Source: Actinophytocola sp963727495
GTDB taxonomy: Bacteria; Actinomycetota; Actinomycetes; Mycobacteriales; Pseudonocardiaceae
Reading direction: 5' to 3'
NCBI GenBank assembly: GCA_963727495.1
Contig: CAVSGQ010000005.1
Span: 1 to 64,000, forward strand
Length of the DNA stretch: 64,000 nucleotides
Made by a program: the position numbers and the translations under genes. Within the stretch, counting starts at the first letter, position 1. Each line of letters begins with the position of its first letter. Positions 28,477-43,200 of the stretch are shown piece by piece. The notes beneath the pieces are model-generated. The model saw nothing but the letters and a program-made list of their open reading frames with translations. It was not told the origin of the DNA and ran no database searches.

Positions 28477-29663
28477 TCAGCTCCAATGTGGACGGTCAGG
28501 CCAGGTGGCGCTCGGCCTTCATGGACAACTACGGCACGCCCGCGCTGACCCTGGTCCGCGGCGAGGGCGCGCACGTCTGGGACGCCGACGGCAGGCGCTA
28601 CCTCGACCTCGTCGGCGGCATCGCGGTCAACGCGCTCGGCCACGCCCACCCGGCCGTCGTCGACGCCGTGACCCGGCAGATCGCGACGCTGGGCCACACC
28701 TCGAACCTCTACGTCAACCCGGTCGCCGTCGAGCTCGCCGAGGAGCTGCTGGACGTCGCCGGGCTCGCCGGCCAGGCGAAGGTGCTCTTCGCCAACTCCG
28801 GCGCGGAGGCCGTCGAGGCCGCGGTCAAGCTCTCCCGGCTCACCGGCCGGGGCACGCTCGTCGCCTGCACGGGCGCGTTCCACGGCCGCACGATGGGCGC
28901 GCTCACCGTCACCGGCCAGCAGGCCAAGCGGGCCCCGTTCGAGCCGCTGCTGCCCACGGTCACCCACGTCCCGTTCGGCGACGTCGGCGCGCTGCGCGCG
29001 GCCGTGGACGGCGACACGGCGGCGGTGTTCCTCGAGCCCGTCCTCGGCGAGGGTGGCGTCCACCCCGCGCCCGGCGGCTACCTGCAGGCCGCCCGCGAGA
29101 TCACCGGCGAGGCCGGCGCGCTGCTGGTGCTCGACGAGGTGCAGACCGGCATCGGACGGCTCGGCAGCTGGTTCGCCTTCCACCGGGCGGGCATCACCCC
29201 GGACGTGGTCACGCTGGCCAAGGGGCTCGGCGGCGGCCTGCCGCTCGGTGCCTGCATCGGCGTCGGCCCGGCCGCCGACCTCCTGGCGCCCGGGCAGCAC
29301 GGCACGACGTTCGGTGGCAACCCGGTCGCCTGCGCCGCGGGGCTCGCGGTGCTGCGCACCATCGCCGCCGAGGGCCTGTGCGAGCGGGCCGACGCGCTCG
29401 GCAAGGAGATCGTCGCCGGCGTGGAGGCGCTGGACCACCCGCTGGTCGCCGAGGTGCGCGGGGAGGGCCTGCTGCTCGGCATCGGCCTGGCCGCCCCGGT
29501 CGCCTCCCGGGTCGCCGGCGCCGCCGAGCGGGCCGGCTACCTGGTCAACTCCGTCCAGCCCGACACGATCCGCCTCGCCCCGCCGCTGGTCGTCGAGGCC
29601 GGCGACGTCCAGGGCTTCCTCGCGGCGCTGCCGGCCGTACTCGACGCCGCGAAGGAGTCCTGA
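28473..29663 (+). CDS. argD: acetylornithine aminotransferase
   Basis: 396 residues from GTG 28473, overlapping the argB stop. Class III PLP transaminase. VLFANSGAEAVEAAVKLSR binds the PLP phosphate, LLVLDEVQTGIGRLG holds the cofactor Asp, and the Schiff-base Lys is in VTLAKGLGGGLPLGA. It converts N-acetylglutamate semialdehyde to N-acetylornithine using glutamate. Confidence 0.97.
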   Translation: MISSNVDGQARWRSAFMDNYGTPALTLVRGEGAHVWDADGRRYLDLVGGIAVNALGHAHPAVVDAVTRQIATLGHTSNLYVNPVAVELAEELLDVAGLAGQAKVLFANSGAEAVEAAVKLSRLTGRGTLVACTGAFHGRTMGALTVTGQQAKRAPFEPLLPTVTHVPFGDVGALRAAVDGDTAAVFLEPVLGEGGVHPAPGGYLQAAREITGEAGALLVLDEVQTGIGRLGSWFAFHRAGITPDVVTLAKGLGGGLPLGACIGVGPAADLLAPGQHGTTFGGNPVACAAGLAVLRTIAAEGLCERADALGKEIVAGVEALDHPLVAEVRGEGLLLGIGLAAPVASRVAGAAERAGYLVNSVQPDTIRLAPPLVVEAGDVQGFLAALPAVLDAAKES

Positions 29664-29664
29664 C

Positions 29665-30588
29665 ATGGCGCGCCACTTCCTGCGCGACGACGACCTGACG
29701 CCGGCCGAGCAGGCCGAGGTGCTCGATCTCGCCGACCGGATGAAGGCCGACCGGCTCGGCTTCCGCGCCCTGCAGGGCAAGTCCGTCGCGACGATCTTCG
29801 AGAAGAACTCCACCCGCACCCGGCTCTCCTTCGAGGTCGGCATCGCCCAGCTCGGCGGCCAGCCGATCGTGGTCGACGTGCGCACCATGCAGCTCGGCCG
29901 CGAGGAGACCATCGAGGACACCTCGCGGGTGCTGTCCCGCTACGTCGACGCCGTGGTGTGGCGGACCTACGCCCAGGCCCGGATGACCGCGATGGCGGCG
30001 GCCTCGCGCGTCCCGGTGGTCAACGCGCTGACCAACGAGTTCCACCCGTGCCAGGTCCTCGCCGACCTGCAGACCGTCCGGGAGCGGCACGGCCGGCTCG
30101 CCGGGGTCACGCTGACCTACCTCGGCGACGGCGCGAACAACATGGCCCACTCGCTGCTGCTCGGCGGGACCACCGCGGGCATGCACGTGCGCATCGCCGG
30201 GCCCGCCGGCTTCCATCCGCACGGCGAGGTGCTGCTCGACGCCAAGCACCGGGCCGAGGAGACCGGCGGCAGCGTCGCGCTGCTCACCGACCCGCACGCC
30301 GCGGTCGACGGCGCCGACGTCCTGGTCACCGACGCGTGGACCTCGATGGGCCAGGAGAACGACGGCAAGGACCGGGTGGCGCCGTTCCGCCCGTACCGGG
30401 TCGACGCCGACCTGCTGGCTCGCGCCGCGTCCGGCGCGATCGTGCTGCACTGCCTGCCCGCGCACCGCGGTGCCGAGATCACCGACGAGGTGCTCGACGG
30501 CCCGGCGAGCGCGGTGTGGGACGAGGCGGAGAACCGGCTGCACGCCCAGAAGGCGTTGCTCGCGTGGCTGTTGGGGGAGGGAACGTGA
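29665..30588 (+). CDS. argF: ornithine carbamoyltransferase
   Basis: 307 residues from ATG 29665, one base after argD. Makes citrulline from ornithine and carbamoyl phosphate. Carbamoyl phosphate motif EKNSTRTRLSFE, then NEFHPCQVLADLQT, the ornithine-binding DAWTSMGQEND and the HCLPAHRG loop. Complete and of normal length. Confidence 0.97.
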   Translation: MARHFLRDDDLTPAEQAEVLDLADRMKADRLGFRALQGKSVATIFEKNSTRTRLSFEVGIAQLGGQPIVVDVRTMQLGREETIEDTSRVLSRYVDAVVWRTYAQARMTAMAAASRVPVVNALTNEFHPCQVLADLQTVRERHGRLAGVTLTYLGDGANNMAHSLLLGGTTAGMHVRIAGPAGFHPHGEVLLDAKHRAEETGGSVALLTDPHAAVDGADVLVTDAWTSMGQENDGKDRVAPFRPYRVDADLLARAASGAIVLHCLPAHRGAEITDEVLDGPASAVWDEAENRLHAQKALLAWLLGEGT

Positions 30589-31102
30589 CCGTGACCGCCA
30601 ACGCCAGCCGGGTCGCCCGCCAGGCCCGGATCGTCGAGCTGGTCTCCTCGATGGGCATCCGCAGCCAGACCGAGCTCGCCCGCCTCCTCGCGGGGGAGGG
30701 CATCGAGGTCACCCAGGCCACGCTGTCCCGCGACCTCGACGAGCTGGGCGCGGTGAAGTTGCGCGGGGTCGACGGCGGCGCCGCGGTGTACGTGATCCCG
30801 GAGGACGGCAGCCCGGTGCGTGGCGTGCAGGGCGGCACGACGCGGCTGTCCCGCCTGCTGGCCGAGCTGATGGTGTCCGCCGACTGCTCGGCGAACCTGA
30901 CCGTGGTGCGAACCCCGCCCGGTGCCGCGCAGTTCCTCGCCAGCGCGATCGACCGGGCCGCCATGCACGAGGTCGTCGGCACGATCGCCGGCGACGACAC
31001 GGTGATGGTGATCGCACGCGAGCCGCTGTCCGGCAGGGACGTGGCCGACATGTTCACCGCCCTCGCAGGACGAACAGACGTGACACACGAAGGAGACACA
31101 CC

Positions 31103-31106
<4 letters not shown>
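30585..31106 (+). CDS. argR: arginine repressor
   Basis: 173 residues from GTG 30585, overlapping the argF stop. N-terminal winged helix (SQTELARLLAGEGIEVTQATLSRDLDELGAVKL) and C-terminal hexamerisation and arginine-binding domain (VVGTIAGDDTVMVI). It is encoded inside the operon it is expected to repress through the ARG box near 25375-25399. Confidence 0.96.
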
Positions 31107-32300
<1,194 letters not shown>

Positions 32301-32308
<8 letters not shown>

Positions 32309-33719
32309 TCCGACGGCACAGCCCGTACAGCTGTGGGGCGGCCGGTTCGCGTCCGGCCCGGCCGAGGCGATGGCGGCGCTGTCCGCGTCCACGCACTTCG
32401 ACTGGCGGCTCGCGCCGTACGACATCGCCGGCTCCCGGGCGCACGCCCGCGTGCTGCACCAGGCGAAGCTGCTGACCGACGACGAGCTCGCCGGCATGCT
32501 CACCGCGCTGGACACGCTCGCCGCGGACGTCGCCTCCGGCGCGTTCACCCCGACCGTCGCCGACGAGGACGTGCACACCGCGCTCGAACGCGGCCTGCTC
32601 GAGCGGGCGGGTGCGGAGCTCGGCGGCAAGCTGCGCGCCGGCCGGTCCCGCAACGACCAGGTGGCGACGCTGTTCCGGATGTGGCTGCGCGACGCCGCCC
32701 GGCGGATCGCCGCCGGGGTCACCGCGGTCGTCGAGGCGCTGCTGCACCAGGCGGACCGGCATCCGGGCGCCGTCATGCCCGGCCGCACCCACCTGCAGCA
32801 CGCGCAGCCGGTGCTTCTCGCGCACCACCTGCTCGCGCACGTCCAGGCGCTGCTGCGGGACATCGACCGGCTGCGCGACTGGGACCGCCGGGCCGCGGTG
32901 TCGCCGTACGGGTCGGGAGCGCTCGCCGGGTCCTCGCTCGGGCTGGACCCCGCGTCGGTCGCGGCCGAGCTGGGCTTCGCCTCGGCTGCCGAGAACTCCA
33001 TCGACGGGGTGGCGTCCCGCGACTTCGCCGCCGAGATCGCGTTCTGCCTGGCGATGCTGGGTGTGAACCTGTCCCGGCTCGCCGAGGAGGTGATCATCTG
33101 GACGACCGCCGAGTTCGGCTATGCCGCACTCGACGACGCCTGGGCCACCGGCAGCTCGATCATGCCGCAGAAGAAGAACCCCGACGTCGCTGAGCTGACC
33201 CGGGGCAAGGCCGGGCGGCTGATCGGCAACCTGACCGGGCTGCTCGCGGTGCTCAAGGCCCAGCCGCTCGCGTACAACCGTGACCTGCAGGAGGACAAGG
33301 AGCCGCTGTTCGACTCGGTCGAGCAGCTGGAGCTGCTGCTGCCGGCGATCGCCGGGATGGTAGGCACGCTGCGGTTCGACACCGGCCGTCTCGCGGCGCT
33401 CGCGCCCGCGGGGTTCACGCTCGCCACCGACATCGCCGAGTGGCTGGTGCGGCAGGGGGTTCCGTTCCGCGTGGCGCACGAGGCGGCGGGGGACTGCGTG
33501 CGGATCGCCGAGTCGCGCGGTGTCGGCCTGGCGTCGCTGACCGACTCCGAGCTGGCCGGGGTGCACCCCGCGCTGTCGCCGGAGGTCCGCGACGTGCTGA
33601 CCGTCGAGGGCTCGATCGCCTCCCGCGACGCCCCGGGCGGAACGGCCCCGGCACGGGTGGCCGAGCAGCGGGCCCGGATCACCGAAGCACTGGCCGACCT
33701 GCGGAGCTGGTTTGCATAA
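32301..33719 (+). CDS. argH: argininosuccinate lyase
   Basis: 472 residues, overlapping argG by eight bases. Splits argininosuccinate to arginine and fumarate. The fumarase/aspartase signature with the catalytic Ser is TGSSIMPQKKNPDVAEL; HTALERGLLERAG and GRSRNDQVATLFRMWLRD are also typical. Last gene of the arginine operon. Confidence 0.97.
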
Positions 33720-33722
33720 GAT

Positions 33723-33774
33723 TTGTGCACACTAGTTGTGCATAGTATGTGTGCACAGTTATTGTGCATGCGTG
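33723..33774 (+). promoter_or_regulatory. four 13-bp direct repeats before the ArsR-type gene
   Basis: Units TTGTGCACACTAG, TTGTGCATAGTAT, GTGTGCACAGTTA and TTGTGCATGCGTG follow each other exactly at 33723, 33736, 33749 and 33762. TGTGCA is invariant, and TGTGCACA is palindromic in units 1 and 3. A TAGTAT -10 lies in unit 2, and the last unit includes the GTG start. This is most likely an operator array for the adjacent regulator. Confidence 0.75.
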
Positions 33775-34332
33775 GAACACATCCGGCTGGACAGCCGAGC
33801 GCTGCGCGTACTCGCCCACCCCCTGCGGTCCCGATTGCTCAGCGAGCTGCGCCTGCACGGCGCCGCCAACGCGACGGTGCTCGCCGGGCGGCTCGGCACC
33901 AACACCGGCGCCACGAGCTACCACCTGCGCAAGCTGGCCGAGGTAGGCCTCGTCGAGGAGACCGCGGAGGGGACCGGCAAGCAGCGCTTCTGGGCCGCCG
34001 CCCAGGAGTCGCACAGCTGGCGGAACACCGACTACGCGGAGGACCCCGACGCGCAGGCCGCGACCGGCTGGCTGCGCCGCCAGCAGTTCCGGAACCTGGC
34101 CGAGCGGGCGGAGGTGTGGGAGCAGGAGCGCGTGCGCTGGCCGGACGCGTGGCAGGAGGCGGCCAGCCACTCCGACGCCATCCTGTCGGTCGACGCCGAC
34201 CAGCTGCGCGAGCTCATGGAGGAGCTTTACGCCGTGGTGCTGCGCTACCGGGAGATGGGTCCGGGCGAGGGCGGCCGCCAGGTCGTGGTGAACATCGCCG
34301 CGATACCCACCGACCCGCAGGTCGCGCCGTGA
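33772..34332 (+). CDS. ArsR-type winged-helix regulator
   Basis: 186 residues from GTG 33772 (MEHIRLDSRALRVLAHPLRSRLLSELRLHG). The HTH continues through NATVLAGRLGTNTGATSYHLRKLAEVGLVEE, followed by a wing with GKQRFW. The C-terminal half is helical (sensor or dimer region, LRELMEELYAVVLRY) and lacks the metal-binding Cys of true ArsR. No ribosome site precedes the start. Its stop overlaps the start of the MFS gene, so regulator and pump form one operon controlled by the 13-bp repeats. Confidence 0.88.
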   Translation: MEHIRLDSRALRVLAHPLRSRLLSELRLHGAANATVLAGRLGTNTGATSYHLRKLAEVGLVEETAEGTGKQRFWAAAQESHSWRNTDYAEDPDAQAATGWLRRQQFRNLAERAEVWEQERVRWPDAWQEAASHSDAILSVDADQLRELMEELYAVVLRYREMGPGEGGRQVVVNIAAIPTDPQVAP

Positions 34333-35621
34333 ACGTGCACCGCCGGTTCCTCGTGCTGCTGGCGTTGCGGTGGTTTCCGGTCGGCCTGTGCATCCCCATC
34401 GGCGTGCTGCTGGCGCTGAGCCGGGGCCTGACCGCCGCCGAGTTCGGGCTGGCCGCGTCGCTGCAGGGCTTCGTCGTGCTGGCGTTGGAGCTGCCGACCG
34501 GCGGGCTGTCCGACTCGTGGGGCAGGCGGCCGGTCCTGGCCCTCTCGGCCGCGGTGGCGCTCGTCTCGATGTCGCTGCTCGTCGTCGCCGACTCGCTCGC
34601 CGACTTCGCGGTCTTCGCCATGCTGCAGGGCGTCTACCGCGCGCTGGACAGCGGGCCGCTGGAGTCGTGGTACGTCGATGCCAGGCTCGCCGCCGACCCG
34701 TCCGCAAGGCTGGAGCGCGGGCTGTCCGCGGGCGGGACCGTGATCGGGCTCGCGGTCGGCTCCGGCGCGCTCGCCACGGGTGGTCTCGTCGCGTGGGTCG
34801 AGATACCCGGTATCCCGCCCCTCGTGGTGCCGGTGCTCCTCGCGCTCTGCATGCAGGCCGCCGGGCTCGTCGCGATCCTCCTGCTGGTTCGCGAACCGCG
34901 GCGCGTGGCCGGGCGGCACCGGCTGTCGGCTTCGCTGCGGGAGGTGCCGAAGGTGATCGTCGACGGCGTGCGGGTGGCCCGCGGCTCCCGGGTTCTGCTG
35001 GGGCTCTTCGCGGTCGAGCTGTTGTGGGGCTTCGGCATGGTCACGTTCGAGACGCTGATGCCGATGCGGCTCTCCGAGGTCGTCGGCGGTCGGGAGGCCG
35101 CCGCCGCGATCATGGGCCCGGCCACGTCCGTCGCATGGCTCGCGTCGGCGGCCGGTGCCGCCTTGATCCCGCTGGTCAGCGCCCGGCTCGGAGTCGCCAT
35201 GACCGCGGGGGCACTGAGGATCGCCCAGGGCGTCGCGGTCGTGGGGATGGGCCTGCTCGCCGGTCCGGCCGGGTTGATCACCGGCGTATCTCGCCACGTA
35301 CGCCGTGCACGGAGCGGCCGGCCCGGCGCACATGACCCTGCTGCACCGCGAGGTGTACGGGCCGAACCGGTCGACCGTGATGTCGATCAACTCGATGGTG
35401 ATGCCAGCCCGCCTTCTCGTTCGGTCTGCTCGCGCTGACCGCACTGGCGTCCGGCAGTTCGGTGAGCACCGCGATCGTCGTCGGGGCGTGTCGTGTTGGC
35501 GCTGGCCGCGCCGCTGTACCTGCCCGCGGTGCCGCGCCGAGAGGAAGCGGTCGGTGGCCGTATAGGCTCGGCGCCGTGTCCGCCGCCGGTTCCCTCCGTC
35601 CACGCGGCAGCTCGCCCGTGA
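34329..35621 (+). CDS. MFS transporter, three one-base insertions in the sequence
   Basis: Major facilitator pump with about 12 membrane helices. GTG 34329 overlaps the regulator stop. MFS motif A appears as GLSDSWGRRPVLALS near residues 60-74. The first frame is intact to GLLAGPAGLITGV. Homology then continues in other frames: LATYAVHGAAGPAHMTLLHREVYGPNRSTVMSINSMVM, then QPAFSFGLLALTALASGSSVSTAIVVGA, then VVLALAAPLYLPAVPRREE. Each step removes one extra base, near 35289, 35405 and 35489. The exact C-terminus is uncertain. Substrate unknown; drug or metabolite efflux is likely. Confidence 0.8.
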
Positions 35622-36225
35622 CGAACTGGCGGTCGACCCGGTCGACGCCGCGAAGCTGCTGCTGGGGTGCGTGATCGAGGCGGGCGAGGTCCAGGTCCGG
35701 CTCACCGAGGTGGAGGCCTACCGGGGCGGCGACGACCCCGCGTCGCACTGCTACCGCGGCCGGACCGCGCGCAACGACGTGATGTTCGGCCCGGCCGGCC
35801 ACCTGTACGTCTACTTCGTCTACGGCATGCACTTCTGCGCCAACGTCGTCGCGCTGACCGACGGCGTGCCGGGAGCCGTGCTGCTGCGCGCGGGCGAGGT
35901 GGTCGGCGGTGTCGACGTGGCCCGGTCCCGCCGCCCGGCGGCTCGCAGCGACGCCGAGCTGGCGAAGGGACCGGCCCGGCTGACCGGCGTGCTCGGACTG
36001 GACCGCGGGCACAACGGCATCGACCTGACCGACCCGGCCTCGCCGGTCCGGCTGCTCGCCGGCGATCCGGTGCCGCCCGAGGACGTCCGTACCGGGCCAC
36101 GGGTCGGCGTGGCGGTCGCCATGGACGTGCCGTGGCGGTTCTGGGTCGACGGCTCGCCCGCGGTCAGCACCTACCGCCGAGGCGGCAAGGCCGCCCGGCA
36201 GCGGCGGTCGGCCGCACCCCGGTAG
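35576..36225 (+). CDS. DNA-3-methyladenine glycosylase (AAG/MPG family), frameshift near start
   Basis: Removes alkylated purines from DNA. The core is intact: VQVRLTEVEAYRGGDDPASHCYRGRTARNDVMFGPAGHLYVYFVYGMHFCANVV, with the Tyr wedge and catalytic Glu (TEVEAY), then GPARLTGVLGL and the C-terminal TGPRVGV. The natural N-terminus (GTG 35576, MSAAGSLRSTRQLARDELAVDPVDAAKLLLG) is one base out of frame; a missing G near 35598 explains it. A TATAGG -10 about ten bases before the GTG suggests a leaderless message. GTG 35671 would lose the first helix. Confidence 0.85.
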
Positions 36226-36265
36226 CCCCCGCAATCCGGTTGAGCAGGTACGGGAGACTGGGGGC

Positions 36266-37543
36266 GTGAGGGAGCACATTCTCGACGAGCTGTCCTGGCG
36301 CGGGCTGATCGCGCAGTCCACCGACCTCGCCGCACTGCGCGCGGAGCTGGACGCCGGCCCGGTCACCCTGTACGCCGGGCTTCGACCCGACCGCGCCGAG
36401 CCTGCACGCCGGCAATCTCGTGCCGCTGCTGATGCTGACGCCGCTACCAGCGGGCCGGGCACCGGCCGATCGTCCTCGCGGGCGGCGCGACGGGCATGGT
36501 CGGCGACCCGCGCGACGTGGGGGAGCGCACGCTCAACTCCCTCGGACGTCGTCGCCGAGTGGGCGGAGCGGATCCGCGGCCAGCTCGAGCGGTTCGTCGA
36601 CTTCGACGGCTCGCCGACCGGCGCGATCGTGGCGAACAACCTGGAGTGGACCGGCGGGATCACGGTGCTGGAGTTCCTGCGCGACGTCGGCAAGCACTTC
36701 TCGATCAACGTCATGCTGGCGCGGGAGACCGTCAGACGCCGCCTCGACACCGACGGCATGTCGTTCACCGAGTTCAGCTACCTGCTCCTGCAGTCGTACG
36801 ACTACCTGCAGCTGTACCGGAAGTTCGGGTGCGCGCTGCAGGTGGGCGGCTCCGACCAGTGGGGGAACATCCTCGGCGGGGTGGAGCTGGTCCGCCGCGT
36901 GGACGGGGACGTCGTGCACGCGATGACCACGCCGCTGGTGACCGACGCCGAGGGACGCAAGTTCGGCAAGTCGACCGGCGGCGGGAATGTCTGGCTCGAT
37001 CCCGCGCTGACCTCCCCGTACGCCTGGTACCAGTACTTCGTGAACGTCGGCGACGCGGACGTGGTCCGGTACCTGCGGATGTTCACCTTCCTGACGCGTG
37101 AGGAGATCGACGTTCTCGAGACCGAGACCGGCGAGCGCCCGCACCTGCGGTCCGCGCAGCGCAGGCTGGCCGAGGAGTTCACCAGGCTGGTGCACGGCGA
37201 CCGCGAGACCGAGCAGGTCATCGCGGCGAGCCAGGCCCTGTTCGGCAGGGGTGAGCTGCGCGAGCTCGACGAGAGCACGCTGAGCGCCGCCATGGCCGAG
37301 GCACCGACCGGATCCGTCCGGCTGGCGGACGGCCCCACGGTGGTCGACCTGCTGGTCTCGTCCGGCCTCACGCCGAGCAGGGGCGCCGCCCGCCGGGCGG
37401 TGACCGAGGGCGGGGCGTACGTGAACAACGTGAAGGTGACCGACGAGGCGTGGCAGCCGGCCAAGGAGGACCTGCTGCACGGCCGGTGGCTCGTGGTGCG
37501 TCGCGGCAAGCGGAACACCGCGGGTGTCGAGGTAGAGGCCTGA
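36266..37543 (+). CDS. tyrS: tyrosine--tRNA ligase, three compensating one-base insertions in the sequence
   Basis: Class I synthetase, about 424 residues, GTG 36266. Residues from about 38 to 92 read as nonsense because of extra bases at 36377-36379 (G run), 36438 (A) and 36539-36541 (C run). Without them the segment becomes YAGFDPTAPSLHAGNLVPLL and RRYQRAGHRPIVLAGGATGMVGDP, restoring the HIGH-like HAGN motif. The rest is normal: LLQSYDYLQLYRKFGCALQVGGSDQWGN, KFGKS (the KMSKS equivalent) and a C-terminal S4 domain. Because three insertions sum to one codon, the frame stays open. Confidence 0.93.
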   Translation: MREHILDELSWRGLIAQSTDLAALRAELDAGPVTLYAGLRPDRAEPARRQSRAAADADAATSGPGTGRSSSRAARRAWSATRATWGSARSTPSDVVAEWAERIRGQLERFVDFDGSPTGAIVANNLEWTGGITVLEFLRDVGKHFSINVMLARETVRRRLDTDGMSFTEFSYLLLQSYDYLQLYRKFGCALQVGGSDQWGNILGGVELVRRVDGDVVHAMTTPLVTDAEGRKFGKSTGGGNVWLDPALTSPYAWYQYFVNVGDADVVRYLRMFTFLTREEIDVLETETGERPHLRSAQRRLAEEFTRLVHGDRETEQVIAASQALFGRGELRELDESTLSAAMAEAPTGSVRLADGPTVVDLLVSSGLTPSRGAARRAVTEGGAYVNNVKVTDEAWQPAKEDLLHGRWLVVRRGKRNTAGVEVEA

Positions 37544-37573
37544 CCTGCGTGAACGACACTTGAGGGGGGCCGG

Positions 37574-37602
37574 TTGCAGGCCCGTTTCGGTGGGCGTGTA
37601 AC
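37574..37602 (+). promoter_or_regulatory. candidate rRNA operon promoter
   Basis: TTGCAG (37574-37579), exactly 17 bp, TGTAAC (37597-37602), about 285 bp upstream of the 16S gene. Further promoters may lie in the same leader, for example around TAGAGT at 37688. Confidence 0.55.
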
Positions 37603-37887
37603 TTTCTCTCTGCCAGCGCGGAACGGGCCCGAAACATCGGGAACGAGCGCAGGCAGGGGGTCGCGAACCAAGCTCTCACGCGAGTGATAGAGTGGGCGGC
37701 CTGCGATTCGAAGCGATTCGGGTCGAAAACCGAGGACAAACGCCCCCGGATACACACAGCAGTTGTGGTGTGCGATGGGTGTGCGTGTGTTGTTTGAGAA
37801 CTCAACAGTGTGCCGATTTATATGCTAGTGAGCTTGTGCCTGGCCTTTTGGTTGGGTTTTTGCTGGGATTTGTTTTTCCAATGTGCA
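37603..37887 (+). other. rRNA operon leader with boxA-like antitermination region
   Basis: Contains a TGTTTGAGAACTCAACAG block at about 37790-37807, with a TTGAG/CTCAA inverted repeat. Its counterpart, GTTTGAGAATTGCATAG, lies in the 16S-23S spacer near 39755. Such paired motifs mark actinobacterial pre-rRNA antitermination and processing regions. Confidence 0.6.
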
Positions 37888-42922
<5,035 letters not shown>

Positions 42923-43015
42923 AAACAATCTGATTTGTGTCGCATCCACTATGCAACTCTGAAACACCAACCCCCACCCAGTGTGTGACGGTGTGTGGTT
43001 GCCTAGTTTCATAGA

Positions 43016-43134
43016 GTTTCGGCGGTTATAGCGGTGGGGAAACGCCCGGTCCCATTCCGAACCCGGAAGCTAAGCCCTCCAGCGCCGATGGTACTGCACT
43101 CGACAGGGTGTGGGAGAGTAGGACACCGCCGAGC
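43016..43134 (+). rRNA. rrf: 5S ribosomal RNA
   Basis: About 118 nt from GTTTCGGCGG to CACCGCCGAGC. The ends pair, and the conserved CCGAACCCGGAAGCTAAG segment is present. Last gene of the rRNA operon. Confidence 0.96.
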
Positions 43135-43143
43135 ATTTCATTC

Positions 43144-43178
43144 CCGAAGAGCCCTCCGAACACCGGAGGGCTCTTCGG
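43144..43178 (+). terminator. rRNA operon terminator
   Basis: Perfect 15-bp stem (CCGAAGAGCCCTCCG with CGGAGGGCTCTTCGG) and a 5-base loop, ten bases after 5S. The next gene starts only 23 bp later. Confidence 0.88.
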
Positions 43179-43200
43179 CGTGTTGAATGGTGGTCGGCGG

